From positions 25,881,318-25,945,317 of the forward strand of contig OY986436.1 of assembly GCA_963920525.1 (NCBI GenBank): a stretch of 64,000 nucleotides of DNA, written 5' to 3'. How positions within the stretch are numbered: position 1 is the first letter of the stretch; each line of letters begins with the position of its first letter. Positions 22,502 through 34,686 of the stretch are shown here, one piece after another. Source of the DNA: Dichetophora obliterata (taxonomy: Eukaryota > Arthropoda > Insecta > Diptera > Sciomyzidae). A program made the position numbers and the translations under genes. The notes beneath the pieces are model-generated. The model made no database searches. It was not told the DNA's origin and saw nothing but the letters and a program-made list of their open reading frames with translations.

Positions 22502-23285
22502 AATTTTCCTATAATTAATTAAAGTTTTCGGTTGCTTAATGACAAAGCTACAGCAGGTTTGTCGCTTAAGTCTTTTGTTTATTTTGCATTATCATATTAA
22601 TTGTTCATATTCATGTTTATTGTCAATTGCTTTTATTGCGAAAAAGTACATAAGTACTTATGTTGCTCTAAGAAAACCTTATTTGATTTAAAAAATTGTA
22701 AATTTTTAAACATCACCTATTTATTTTGTACAATAAAAAAAATGTATGTAAAGCTTGATATAAGCAAAGTGGATTCAACTAGTTTTTTATATCTAGAAGG
22801 TAAAACACCTCTCAATTTTGTTTTCATTTAGGAAAATAAATGACTTTAATAAACTTCTTAAACATTAATAATAACATTTTGTTTTATTTTTAATGTATGA
22901 ATGATACTTGCATAAAAAAAATAGTAACAGTAAAAATAAACTTAACACGAGACTTCGTTGGCATGGTAGATAAGGCAGAGTATATTTCGATTACATACTT
23001 AAATTTTTGAACTTACTCTTAAAATCTAAATTTGTAGTAAAAAAATAATATTTTATTTTCAGTTTTTATATTTATTACAATAATAATTTGTACAATAAAA
23101 ATAATTTTTTATAGTACAACAAAAATACTAAGGAATTGCAAGCATGCTGTCTTAAGAACTAAGAATAAACTCGAATCTTATTTATATCTTAACTAAATCT
23201 TATAATTTAACGTAAAAGTGCTGAACGGCTTACAAATATTTGACTGCCATTTTAAATTTTGAACGTACAAAATTTTTTAAATATC
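22502..23285. other. 3' flank of takeout-like gene 2
   Basis: Contains motif copy 3 (22561-22580) and AATAAA signals near 22834 and 22848 that could end the transcript. Otherwise AT-rich with no gene. Confidence 0.45.
22561..22580 (+). repeat. 20-nt cluster motif, copy 3
   Basis: GTCGCTTAAGTCTTTTGTTT, one mismatch to the consensus, 60 bp after the stop codon of takeout-like gene 2. Confidence 0.75.
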
Positions 23286-23289
23286 AAAA

Positions 23290-24490
23290 GTTTTTAGTTC
23301 CACGCGTAGCAAACACGGAGAAAAACAGTGCTCTTGAATTAAGCTCTTTGTTGCTTGATTTAAAAAAAATATAAGAACTGCTTGATGCAAGAACTATACG
23401 AGTTCTTTCAATCTTAAGTCTTTCAACTTTTAGTGTTAAAATTATAATTGAAAAAATATCACTTCCCACTTCTCATCTAAAGATATGTAATTTATATTGC
23501 AAATTAGAATTATTTAAATGAAAAACTTAAAGCAACTCACAAATTTTTCAAATGCTTTTCGAATAATGACAAATTGAATTCGATAGGCATTTAAACTACT
23601 TTTCTACAATAAATATTTATTTTTTATTTTAAAAAATCTTGAACTTTTTTTTTGCTTTTTAATGCTATAATAAATTTAAATGTTTTAATGATTTGAAAAA
23701 TCACAAAAAAAAACACACAATTTTACTAGCTATCTACTATTTTCAGATACAAGATACACAACCATCTTATATATCAAGCAAAACTCACTGAAACTTTCTA
23801 ACCCTCAGACAGTTAATTACTTGTAACAAGCTAAGTCTTCTCTTATCTTTTATTTATAAGAAAAATAAAAATCAAGAAAATTGTTTATTTGGATGAAGCA
23901 AATTCTTCTCAAGTCTAGAAAAACAAATTTATCAAATCGAGCAAATTTATTCTCGTTTTCAGCAAATTACTTACTTGGATCAAACATATTCTGATCTTAA
24001 TAATAAAATTGTTTTATGTTATTGTTTTTACTTTTTCTTTTAAAAAGCGCATTGCAATAATTAATAATTATAATACAAAGTTAGCAGCACTAGCAACAAA
24101 GGCTTCGGCTTAGCTCATAATAATAAAAGTAAGTTTCTAATATTAAGCTAAGCATTTTAGTATTAAGAAAATGGTTACTTGAATCAAGCAAATTGTTTTC
24201 AATTCAAGGAAAAAATTTTACAAGTCAATAAAAATAATTTTAGTTTTCAGCAATTTTTTAATTGTATCAATCAAATTTTTCTCACTTCAAACAAATATTA
24301 GACTTGAATCTAGAGAAAAAATTCTGCAGTGTTAAGCAAATGTTTTTGAATTCAACATTTTTTTTATTCCATGTGTCCTAAATTTGCTTAATTCTAGCAA
24401 AATAATGTTTGAATTGAGAAATTTACACTTGAGTGTAGACTGATATCCTATTTGCTTGATTCAAGCATAGAATGTTTAATATTTTTCTCT
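23290..24490. repeat. degenerate repeats with CTTGATTCAAGCAAAT-like units
   Basis: ATTCAAGCAAAT-like words recur in both orientations. A diverged direct repeat of about 110 bp links 23885-24000 with 24180-24290. The outer segments (GGAGAAAAACA near 23313 and TTTTTCTCTCC near 24482) are roughly inverted, so this may be an old element. No coding sequence. Confidence 0.4.
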
Positions 24491-24648
24491 CCTTATACCA
24501 TAAGAGTGCCATAAGCTTATGGTGTTAATGAAGAAAAATCTTGTTGCATTTAAATTATTGTATTTTAACTATAATTAAATTTTGGCTTGTGTTAGTTTAG
24601 ATAAAATGTTATATTTTATAAAGATATATTGAAGTTTTTAAATTAATG

Positions 24649-25070
24649 TGTAGCGGTGCCCCGTACAAAGGTTGCAACCCACTAACTACGCCACTGCTTC
24701 ACTACACCATTGTGCATACAACCAATGCATTAAGGCATACGACGACAACCAACCAAACACATAATATCAAAAGCAGACATCGGCCAATGCATTAAGGCAA
24801 ACAACAACCACACGGAAGCGACAAATAAAACAGGCGAATTTAACATCCACATGGTGAGTGGTGCTACAATTCGCAAAAGGTTTTCAGCCAAGGGTATATA
24901 AGAGTGCGCTGTTTGGCTGACTTCGGCACGGCACGGATGCGTAGTGCTTTGATCCGTCCGACGCTTGATACGATTTTAACGAGTAGTAGTTTGAAATGGG
25001 TTATCGTAAGTTGGCTCGTTCACAATACATTTAGTTTTATATGTATAATAAATATTTTTATCACACTACG
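24649..25070 (+). mobile_element. candidate solo LTR (or orphan promoter region)
   Basis: The segment opens TGTAGCGGTGCCCC, contains a direct repeat of CCAATGCATTAAGGCA (24722 and 24784), a strong TATATAAG box at 24895-24902 and AATAAA near 25049, and ends near CACTACGG. The order TG-start, promoter, polyadenylation signal is LTR-like. No matching TSD, primer-binding site or internal retrotransposon genes are visible. It could instead be a stray promoter. Confidence 0.4.
24895..24902 (+). promoter_or_regulatory. TATA box
   Basis: TATATAAG with a GC-richer start region about 30 bp downstream (GGCTGACTTCGGCACG). It would drive the candidate LTR on the + strand. Confidence 0.5.
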
Positions 25071-25104
25071 GTGAAGCAAAAGGAGAGGTATTTGTGTTTG
25101 ACCG

Positions 25105-25275
25105 GTATGTATGTATGAATGTTTGTATGTATGTGTGTATTCATGTTTGTATGTATGTTTGCATGTATGTATGTTTGTATGCATGTATGTATGTATGTAT
25201 GTATGTATGTATGTATGTATGTTTGTATGTATGTTTGTATGTATGTTTGCATGTATGTTTGCATGTATGTTTGTT
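25105..25275. repeat. (GTAT)n microsatellite with GTTT/GCAT variants
   Basis: Imperfect tetranucleotide tract. It makes spurious open frames on both strands (Cys-Met-Tyr-Val and Ile-His-Thr-Tyr repeats) that are not genes. Confidence 0.95.
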
Positions 25276-25296
25276 CATCTGTTCCACTCTCGCTTC

Positions 25297-26290
25297 TAAA
25301 CTACTTATTATAATTTTACAAATGAGGTAGCGTTGGATGCGTTTTGATAGTCTAATGGTTAATGGCCTTGTGACGTCACATTTAATTTAATATAGCGACC
25401 TCTAGAGGACGAAAATTCAACTAAACCCCTAACTTCTATACTACCCTAACTTCTAAACTACTAATCATAATTTGACAAGTGAGGTATCGTTAGAAGCGTT
25501 TTCATCGTGCGCTGGTTATACATCATGTGACGTCACATAAAATTGAATAAAGCGCCCTCTAGAGGACAGAAAGTAAAATAAGCCCTAACTTCTAAACTAC
25601 CTATCGTAATTTGACAAATGGGATGAGTTGGAAGCATTTTGATCATCCGCTGGCTAAAGGCCATATGACGTCACATAAAATTTAATATGGCGTCATCTGA
25701 AGGACAGAAAGCCAACTAAACCCCTAACTTCTAAACTACTTATCAGAATTTAACAAATGAGGTATCGTTGGAAACGTTGTGACCGTCCGCTGGTTATAGG
25801 TTATGTAACGTTACATAAAATTTAATAAAGCGCCCTCTAGTGGACATAAATTAAACTTAACCACTAACTTCTAAAGTACTTATCATATTTTGAAAAATGA
25901 GGTATCATTGGAAGCGTTTTCGTTATCCGGTGGTTAAAGGCTATGTGACGTAAAGGCTTGAGTTTAATGTGGCGCCCTCTAGAGCACAGAAAATGAACTA
26001 AACCACTTACTTTTAATATTTTTTAATATTTACTATATTTTAACAAATGAGGTATCGTTGAAAGCGTTTTCCAAGTCTGCTGATTAAAGGCTATGTGATA
26101 TCACATTAAATCGAATAAAGCGTCCTCTAGAGAACAGAAAATTAACTTAACCACTATCTTCTAAATAACTTATCATAATTTGATAAATTAGGTATCGTTG
26201 GAAGCCGTTTTTTAGTCCGCTTATTAAAGACTTTGTGACGTCACATTTAATTGAATGTGGCGCCTTCTATAGGACATAAAGTCATGCACT
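25297..26290. repeat. about 140-bp minisatellite, seven units
   Basis: Each unit contains CTAACTTCTAAACTACTTAT, AAATGAGGTATCGTTGGAAG, a CRE-like TGTGACGTCACAT and a CCTCTAGAGGAC palindrome. The TGACGTCA positions (or degraded forms) are at 25371, 25528, 25666, 25806, 25946, 26096 and 26236, so spacing is mostly 138-150 bp. There is no open frame across units. Confidence 0.9.
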
Positions 26291-26403
26291 AAAAAATTTT
26301 AAGTGCCATACTAAACATCTTTGTTTATAAATTGATCATGAAATAATTAATAAGTAGTTAATACTTTCGATTATATTAAAATTGTATCCCCAAAATTATT
26401 TAA

Positions 26404-26878
26404 ATAAAAAAATAAGTTAAAAAATCTAAAACCCGACCACTAAAAATCTCGCTCTAAAAAGAAAAGAAAATGTTCTCAACTGAAATTTTTATGCATAAAC
26501 TATTCAATATTCATAGTGATATTCAGAAGATATCCGTAGTTTTATGCCACCTCATATACTACAATATATATGGTTATATGATGCCCTCTAGATGTATGGT
26601 GATATGTCGTCCTCTTGATGCACTTTGCCCTAAAGCTTATGATCGCTTTCTTCTGTTACAATGTATTGTTTTGTTAGGATAGGTGGCATATCACCTATCA
26701 CTATGAATATGTATAAAATACAATAAAATATATTAGGTGTTAGTTGTTTATTTAATAAACAAAAAACATTGAATAGTTTATGCATAAAAATTTCAGATGG
26801 GAACATTTTCTTGTTTCATACTTTTTAGAGCGTGATTTTTAGTGGTCGGGTTTTAGATTTTTGAACTTATTTTTTTAT
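26404..26878. mobile_element. MITE with about 105-bp terminal inverted repeats
   Basis: The left block AAAACCCGACCACTAAAAAT...TTTTTATGCATAAACTATTC is mirrored near-perfectly by 26772-26878. The interior has no transposase. TTAA-like sequence borders both ends but the exact TSD is ambiguous. Confidence 0.75.
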
Positions 26879-26892
26879 TAAGTTTCTTGTTT

Positions 26893-27045
26893 GGATTACT
26901 AAATCGGCTTTAGTCGGTCGTTTATACATCGTAGTGCTAAAGTGGATTACTACATCGACTTCAGTAGGTTGATTATTCATCTGAAGTGCTCGATTGGATT
27001 ACTATTTTTCCGACCGACTATATAGTCGGTCGTTCATCCATTCGT
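26893..27045. repeat. three diverged tandem units of about 55 bp
   Basis: TGGATTACTA...TCGRCTT.AGT.GGT.G.TTAT.CATC recurs at about 26893, 26942 and 26995. The third unit contains a GACTATATAGTC palindrome. Confidence 0.65.
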
Positions 27046-28019
27046 GCATAGTAATTAAGATTTTTGATACTTTTATATAATACGGTAATTCATGGCATTT
27101 TAGAGCATAAAATGCGCAGCTAAAACTTATAATAAAATCATGCCCAGCTAGCACAAAAAGGTTGTAAAAGTGTCGCGAAAGAGTCGCCAATACAGATATA
27201 AATCGTAATAGTAACTTAATTACAACTAAAATAGCAGATATTTTACGCTTATTTTGCAACAACTTAGGTTGCAATTAGGCGAAAAATGTGTTATAATAAT
27301 GTTATAAATGTGTTGGTGGTACAAACTTAAGTTGCACGCCACAAGTTAAAACATCCAAAAAAAGTTATAATTGTGTTATTCTTACGTTACAATTCAGGTA
27401 AAATAACGTTACAATTCAGGTTTCAGATAAATAACAGAAACAATTATTTTGTTTTATTGAAGTTAGTTTTTTGTTATAACGATAGATTTTTTAACAACGA
27501 AGGAGTACTGATGACACAAATATTCCTGATTGAAAAAACTAAGTTCTTAAAAAGTTTTTAAATGTTTTGCATACACAATTCCTTAATATAATTTTTATTA
27601 AACCAGTGATAATTTTTTGGAGTGTATTTCAAAAGTCAGAGACAAATTGGAATGAAATAAAAAGATGTGAAATTATATTGAAAATATGAAGATTTATACA
27701 CTAAAATCTTACAACAAAGACCATTTTGTCGATGAATGTTTGTGTTTTACCTCTAGAAAACTCACGCGCCACCCATAAAATACAATTATTTAGAATAATT
27801 TGGGAATATTGGGAAGAAATATTTCGAGTTTTTAATTTACGAGTAATGATGTTTCATATATAGCTAAATATATTTTTTAAGTTCCTAGTGTCATATCGCT
27901 CTGAAAATTTTAAAAGAAAATAATAAATACTAAAGAAAATCGTATTTAAATAAAATTCCAATCAAAATTCATAGGGTGGAAAAAAATTAAATATGGCGAG
28001 TATAAAGTTCTTAGACACT

Positions 28020-28620
28020 ATCTTCCAAAGTTCTTACAACTGAATAATAACCTCAATACATAGTTCTTACAACTAACTAAATATCAAAAGTTACAAATAT
28101 TTTTTAAAAGTTGTTGCAACTGAATAATAACCTTAATGCAGCATTTACTTACAACAATTTTATTCAAAACTTCTTGCTACTGAATTATAACTCCAATACA
28201 ACGTCCAAGTAACTAATTACATTATATAAGTTGCAATGGTTTTTTAAAAAGTTCTTGCAACAGAATAATAACCTCAATACATCGTTCTCAACCTCAATAG
28301 ATTGTTGTTATATCAAGCAAAATTTTTTTAGTTACAATTATGTTTTTTAAACTTGCATGAACTGAATAATGACCTTATTACAGCACAAGTTTGCAATGTT
28401 TATTTTCAATGTTCTTGCAACTTAATAAAAACCTCAATTCAACGTTATTTTTTCTAGCTACATTTTTTGAGTTATAATAATGTTTCCTAAAGTTGTAGCA
28501 ACTGAATAATAACCTCAATACAGCATAAGGTTGCAATGATTATTTCCAATGTTTTTGTAACTGAATAAAAACCTCACTTCAACCGTCTTGCAACAAAACA
28601 AATTCTCATAATTTCACAAT
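28020..28620. repeat. subterminal repeat array of the CACTA-like element
   Basis: Units with TTCTTGCAACTGAATAATAA and CCTCAATACA recur about eight times (near 28025, 28115, 28175, 28250, 28360, 28420, 28495 and 28555). Scattered inverted relatives lie in 31510-31800. Confidence 0.7.
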
Positions 28621-28932
28621 GATTCATTGCAATTCAACGAAAAACTTGTTCTATTTGGTAGTCTTGTTGAACGCTGCCAATATTTTGCTTATTTATGTTA
28701 TTTATGTAAGTGAAGTTGGTTATTGACGGGAACTCTTGATGTAAATGACTTCTGAATTAAAATAACTAAATTTGTGAAAACTCAAAACAAAAATGGATTA
28801 TATGGTAGGTAGTAGTAGAAAAAAGTATATTTTATATTAATATACTTTTATTTATTATTTATTTTTAAATTTTACAATGAATTAAAAATTTTATATACCC
28901 ACACATTTCAAAAATATGTTTTTATTTCAGTT

Positions 28933-31350
28933 TCATCCTTCGATAGTATGGAAAAGAGGAATAAAAATCGATTTTTCATTATCATATTTAGTCCTCACCA
29001 TTTTACAGTACACATCAGATAAGGAATAGAAAACTGGTGGTTTCATAGCACAAATTGATTCATAAATGTTGAGTTCCGATGAGCAAACAGGATATTCAAA
29101 ATAATTTGAGGTATTTTGTAAAGCTGATCCATATATATCAAGTTCATTTTTTGGTGTTTTTATGATAAACTTGACACAAATTATTTCAAATGAATTGGAT
29201 AATATCCAACGATCGCTGTCTTGGTTTGATTTTAACTTGAAATTTGACAATTCAACTTCCGAATAAATTCTGCAGTTTGACAAACGAAGAGTGGATAAAT
29301 TTATAGCATCAACTTCACTAATTTCTTTTATTTCCCTTTCAGAACGAAGGAATTAGTTTTCTTTGAAGCAATTTTTATAAAATTTCTGGTTGTCTCTTGC
29401 TCGCAGATGCGTTTGGCCACCTGACTTAATGGGCGCGTTCCATTTCTAAGAAGACTTTTAATTACGAATAATTTAGATTCAAAAGGATACGCAGAAAATG
29501 TGTGAAATGGACCGAATTTCCTTACGTCCTCTGCTACGTGGCATAGATTATGGAGATTGCTCGTAAAATGATCAATGACAGACAAAATTTTGAAGTTTAC
29601 CAAAAAGTATTGGAACATTGATTCAGCTACGTTTAAACTTTGTTCATATTGATTACTTTTTGTGCATATCACAACTCCACAATAATACAATAGAAAATTA
29701 TCAAAAACTTTACGGCTGTCGAAAAATTTCTTTACAACGACTATGCTAACATATAGCAAAAAGGAACGATATTCTGTTCCTTTCCAGTAGGCAAGCTCGT
29801 TCAATTCACACAATTTTCGATGAATTTCGCAAGGAAGTTTGCATCTTTCGAGAAATTCCGACACTTCAGCACTTTGCCGAACACTCCAACGTGCTTTGTG
29901 ATTATTTAGATTGCCAGTTTTCCATCCAGTCAGTAATCGTGTTGTGACTCCTGAAAAAAAGCAATTGGTAATTGTATTCAGTATTTTATCTTAACTCGTT
30001 AATGTGTCAGTTTGACGCACTTTGGCACAATACAACCAAATGTAAACATTTGAATGTTAACACATATTATTTCAATTTATGCACTCACCTAAATCGATAA
30101 GATGTAAACATTCTGCTACAGAGAAATCCTCCACCATATCTATTGATAGTTTTGACAGCACTGTATCCTTCTTACAGTGATATGGGTATTCTCCTGATCG
30201 GAATTTTTTATCCGTACGTCTCGTTGCAGATAATTCAGTGAAAATCATATGCTTAGAAGTGTGTGAATAGCTTCCTTTAGTGATGCATTTCAAACAACTG
30301 TGATACCCATTGTGTCCAATGACGCCTTTAAAAAAAAAAATGCATGTAGATTGGCGGCGGGTGTTACTTGAATAAAACTTACCCTTTAATGATGTACGCG
30401 CAGGAGTATCACAAATGAAGCAACGTATTTGCACCTCAACCTTTTTGGATTTTACTATTATACCACCATTTTTACGAATTTCTAGGAACTCATTTACAAA
30501 TGGAGACATAAACCAATTGCTACTTTCTGGTTTGCCTGTAATAAGAAATTAATTGAAAACAATTAAATGTTTTCTGTAAATAATTCTTGATATACTTACT
30601 TTTTCCACAATAAATTCCAATAACAAATGGTAAAATTTCGTTTCTTTCATGAATGTTAGCCAAAATCGGCCAGAACTCTACTTTAGATGATCTGTATAAA
30701 GGTAGTCCATCCACATTAATATTTAGCTTTACTTCTTTACAATATTCAATTCGAGTGAGAATATTAATTAATGCCTTTTTGAGGCCATAGTGCCAGTAAG
30801 AGCCACCGCTACCATTTTCAACAATGACTACTTTTTCTCTAGGTGTGCCCAAAACTGTCCTGGAATCCTTTGGCAGATCCAAATCAGGCAAATTTTCATT
30901 TAGATTCGCTAAAAGTTCATCAAGTGCTGTTCTTTTAATTCTATGTTTAATGCTCCATTCGCAAAGAGCATGTCTTAAAGATGAGCTACGAACTTCTATG
31001 ATTTCTTGGCCAAAATATTCGTCTTCAATTCCATCTAGCTCGATATTCCAATTCTCATGCGAAGCCGTCATGTTTTCGTTACGTTTCTCGAAATAGTCAC
31101 TTAAATTATCACTCTTTGATATGGATTGAACATTATTCTGCATCTCCGGCATATTTTGAATGCTTGGTCCTGGGTCGTTCCTAAACTCTGCAGTCATCTT
31201 AGAATCATTTTCTATATATGAGCACTTTTTTGCTCGATTCGTGCATTTAGGTGCAATTATACTTTGCACCATATTTCTTTTAATTTTGGCAACATGTCTA
31301 TTATTTTTGATTTTTCTCCAAGACGTCAAATCAAATTTATGTTTTTCCAT
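28933..31350 (-). CDS. CACTA-like TNP2/DUF4218 transposase, four exons, one frameshift
   Basis: Exons on the minus strand are 31350-30600, 30535-30383, 30325-30089 and 29950-28933. Introns are 64, 57 and 138 bp, all phase 1 with GTAAGT/GTGAGT donors and CAG/AAG acceptors. The product is about 719 residues. The N-terminal part is charged. The middle has LNINVDGLPLYRSSKVEFWP (TNP2-like catalytic aspartate region), then IRCFICDTPART and SLKGVIGHNGYHSCLKC with paired cysteines. The later part has LPCEIHRKLCELNELAYWKG and GPFHTFSAYPFESKLFVIKS (DUF4218-like). One frame change near 29345, between NSFVLKG and EREIKEISEVD, is the only clear lesion. This is the best preserved large transposase gene here. 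It might be active in relatives but probably not in this copy. Confidence 0.7.
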
Positions 31351-31807
31351 TATTCAACTTTCATATAATCGACTTTATTAATTAAAAAATATATAAAGCA
31401 CAGCTTAGATGCAAATCTCACCGAACAATAAAATTTATATTTATCTTATGGCATTTTAGTGCGTCACAGCAAAGTTGGAAACATTTTGTTGTAGTGACTT
31501 CTCTATAACTTAATAAAAACATCTTCAAACCGAAATTTTGTAGTAATGTTAATGTAGTAATGTTAAATTAACGTAAAAATTACTTATTTTTTCAAAACTT
31601 TATGAAACATTTTTACAACAAGTGCATTTATTCGCAACATAATTAATACTATAGTTTAACTTATTTGCAACAAAGCAAATGATTTGTTACAAATTTCTTA
31701 TTTGAAACTTCAATACAACCCATTTGTGACTAAATTTGTTTAAAAAACTGGAATACCACCGAATTATAACATATTTTTGTTACAAATTGAAATCTGTGCT
31801 AGCTGGG

Positions 31808-32690
31808 TACCGCTTTGAAGTGTAAAAGCATTAATTTATTATTTCTTTTTATATATAAAACGTCTGTATTAACGTAGAGTTATTTATTTTCTACCCTAAA
31901 GCATCATAGTCGGGTCCTGCCTAAGCCCAGCCGTCACTGAGAATTATACTTATTCGCACCTCACCGAATCCGAACTGACCCGAAAACAGTGTGGACCAAA
32001 GCAGCACTCGTCCACACGACTCAAGCAACAACAAATCTACGAACCAGCGTATTATTATTATTGAATTATTGTGTATTGTACAAAAAGACGTAATAAATAA
32101 ATTTGTACATATAGAAATTGAAATCTACAAATTAAACTTCAATTACTTGATTATAAATTTAGAAAACTATTTTAATCGAGGCATCGAAACACTTAGTCTT
32201 TTTATTTATTTGGCGAAAGTTTGAGGGTCTTTCATCGGATCCTGGAGCGGCTGAGGATACCTCAGCATTAAGAAGAAAACCCCTTAAAAATGATATCTGT
32301 TTAGATTTCGGGGTACAGTACTGTACTTAGTCTTTTATAGTTAAAAAATGGGTATTAACATTTGTTTAAATAGAAAACTTAAAATTAAAATGATTCTGCT
32401 TACAAAATAACATAAATTTAAAACTATTGAAATTAGCAACATGTAATATTAAAGTAAATAATGGAAAAGAAATTCTGGTTTAAAAAGTAAAGTTAAAATT
32501 ATATGTTAACAGAGTAATATTTGCTTAAAACTATATTTTTTTTTGTTTTGCAATCAATTTATTTTTTAGATATCGATAAATCATAAGTTTGTTTTAATAT
32601 TAGAGCAAGACAATTTTGATAGCCCATTTATAAATTATTTCTAAATCTTAATTTATCCTGCAACTCAAACTCACTGAGACCAACATGTCT
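31808..32690. other. AT-rich spacer, no gene seen
   Basis: No coding or RNA signal I can support. A 77-codon open frame at 31991-32224 has no recognisable features. Confidence 0.4.
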
Positions 32691-32697
32691 ACATGGT

Positions 32698-32850
32698 TAG
32701 AGATCTTGGACTAACTTTTAGTCCCACTAAAATATTACTGCATTTTTTTAAACCTTGCAGTTTAAAATTAAAACTTTGCAAATACTAACTCATAATTAAA
32801 ACTCTTCTGTACTAGAATTTAAACCAAAAGAAATATTAAAGCATCCGTTT
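32698..32850. repeat. 150-bp dispersed repeat, copy A
   Basis: Shares TTTTAGTCC, CTAAAATA-TACTGCAT, TTCTGTACTA and AATTTAAACCAAA blocks in order with copy B at 35890-36040. A tRNA-like box follows 160 bp downstream. Confidence 0.65.
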
Positions 32851-33011
32851 TAGCTTTTTGGTTTAAATGTTATTCTTTTTGGTTTAAATTTAAGTATAAT
32901 TCTGTATTACTTTTTGTTTTTAATACAATTTATACTGAATTCTAGTACATTTGGATACTTTATTTGGATTAAGACCCGTAAAAAGTTAGCCTGGCAATGC
33001 TGTGACTCAAT

Positions 33012-33080
33012 AGCCAATAGCCCGGTGGGTAGAGTAGTGAGTTTACAAACTGAATGTCGTGTGATCGAATCTCGCGGTGG
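33012..33080 (+). repeat. tRNA-derived SINE head, copy 1
   Basis: Box A-like TAGCCCGGTGGGTAGAGTAG and box B-like GTGATCGAATCTC with normal spacing, followed by a T-rich tail. No full cloverleaf is apparent, so it is a SINE or tRNA pseudogene, not a tRNA gene. Confidence 0.5.
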
Positions 33081-33239
33081 TTGTTTTTTTTTTTTGTAAT
33101 CATTAATCCAAGCTTGTACTAAATTTTAATCCAAAGCTGTATTAAAACCATTTTAAGCATTAAGCAAATACTAGATTTGAAAAAACTGCTGGTGTTGACT
33201 TATTTTAGAACAAGATTTCTAAACGTGTAGAGAGATATT

Positions 33240-33362
33240 GTTAAATATCATCAACGTAGGTATGCATGGTAACACTATTTCATATATTAAAATATCATTT
33301 ATAAATAAACTGAACAGTAAGAAGCCAAGAACAGAACCTTGTGGTAATCCTTGTGGCATTTA
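33240..33362 (-). mobile_element. short LINE RT fragment
   Basis: The minus strand reads PQGLPQGSVLGFLLFSLFIN followed by DIL, the conserved RT block before the catalytic aspartates. Only about 120 bp survive. Confidence 0.65.
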
Positions 33363-33746
33363 ATGAATTTATATTCCAAGTAGAGAGACCCAACTTCTTT
33401 TGAATATATCAATAAGATAACATAATACAAGTTTAACAGCTCTATTTTAAAACCCGAAATAACACGATAATTTTTTTACGATATAAATAAGCAAGGCTTT
33501 CACATAAAGGAATATTGTAATACAAAATTTAAAGACACATTGACTTTGATTATTAAAGTCAAAGAAAAAAAAAATAAGTTTGAGAGAATTTGTTATTATT
33601 TTACCTGTAATTTTGATTTCATACCGAAAATATACATAAATGATATTTTGTTGAAAAGGTTTTTTTTTTATGTGTAATACACAATTTTGCTTGTGCAAAT
33701 AAAATCAGTAATAGTCGATATATATAGTAATACCTACGTTCACCTA

Positions 33747-34684
33747 CACCGAAAAAAATAATCACGAATTTTTTAACAAAAATTTTTTGTTAGCTTGCCA
33801 GATCCATGCAATTTTCCGCCCGATCAAATGAGCAACGTCTCGACATTTTCGGATTTTTCGTTCTCCTGGAATAACGATTTTACAAAATCCCATATTTGAG
33901 AAAATTCGGAATATTGTGGGGAATAAAGAATCGTTCCCATTGAACGGAAAATCCGGAAAAGTCGAGACATTGCTCATTCGATTGGATGAAAAATTGCATG
34001 GATCTGGCAACCGACTCGGTGGCTCTAGGATCAGTACTTTTCGAGATATTTTCAACAAACTTCGAAAAAGGGAAAAACACAAGCTTAATTAGGTAAAATT
34101 ACTGGCAACTCTATGCCACATAGTACACTTGACAAAAAGTTTTGTTAAATTGAAGAGAACAAAAAGAAAAATATTACAAAAATGCTTAGTAAAATTTCTA
34201 AATTTTTTTGTCAATATAACAAAATTGCTTTATTAAGTTTACAAAATGTTTTTGTAAAAATAACAAAAATACTTTTTTATGGTTACAACATTATTTTTTA
34301 ATATAACAAAAATGCTTTGTTTAGGTTACAAAACTATTTTGTTAATGGAACAAAATTTTTCGTTTTAACTACAACAGTCTTTCGTTGCCCTAACAAATTT
34401 ATTGTTTACCTAGCATAGTTTTTTTGTTAAAACCTATGTAATTAACATTCATAAATTAACAAAAAATTGCGTTGAATTGAACTTTTTTTGTAAAAATTTC
34501 AATTTGTAAAAACTACAAAATATGTGGTTAGAAATACATAATTTTTTGTTATCATTTCATGATGTTAAAAAAACAAAATCAGCTTTGTTCTCATAACAAA
34601 AAACTATGTTGGATCAAAAATAACGAAATTTTTTGTTATGCTAACCTACTTTTTTTGTTAATTTAATATACATTTTTTTCGGTG
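33747..34684. mobile_element. TIR element with CACCGAAAAAAAT ends and TA duplication
   Basis: CACCGAAAAAAAT at 33747 is mirrored by ATTTTTTTCGGTG ending at 34684, flanked by TA on both sides. The interior is rich in TTTTGTTA/TAACAAAA words, giving self-complementary structure, and contains a second hairpin element. No transposase. TA duplication suggests Tc1/mariner mobilisation. Confidence 0.7.
33795..34010. mobile_element. nested hairpin MITE
   Basis: Arms of about 95 bp begin TTGCCAGATCCATGCAATTT and share GAGCAA.GTCTCGAC in inverted orientation. It sits inside the 33747-34684 element. Open frames on its minus strand are by-products of the palindrome. Confidence 0.75.
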
Positions 34685-34686
34685 TA

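Larger units (their letters stand above)
27143..31807 (-). mobile_element. CACTA-like (EnSpm) transposon with spliced transposase
   Basis: CCCAGCTAGCACA at 27143 is mirrored by TGTGCTAGCTGGG ending at 31807, giving a 4.67-kb element. It holds a TNP2/DUF4218-type transposase on the minus strand and long subterminal arrays of GTTGCAACT-related repeats, the layout of CACTA elements. Flanking ATG and TAC do not form an obvious 2-3-bp duplication, so either the site has decayed or the termini are a base or two off. The CCCA start is shared with the elements at 7796 and 57915. Confidence 0.75.

Noticed and set aside
25061..25330. Four long open frames on both strands
   Set aside because: They are translations of the GTAT microsatellite (Cys-Met-Tyr-Val and Ile-His-Thr-Tyr repeats), not genes.
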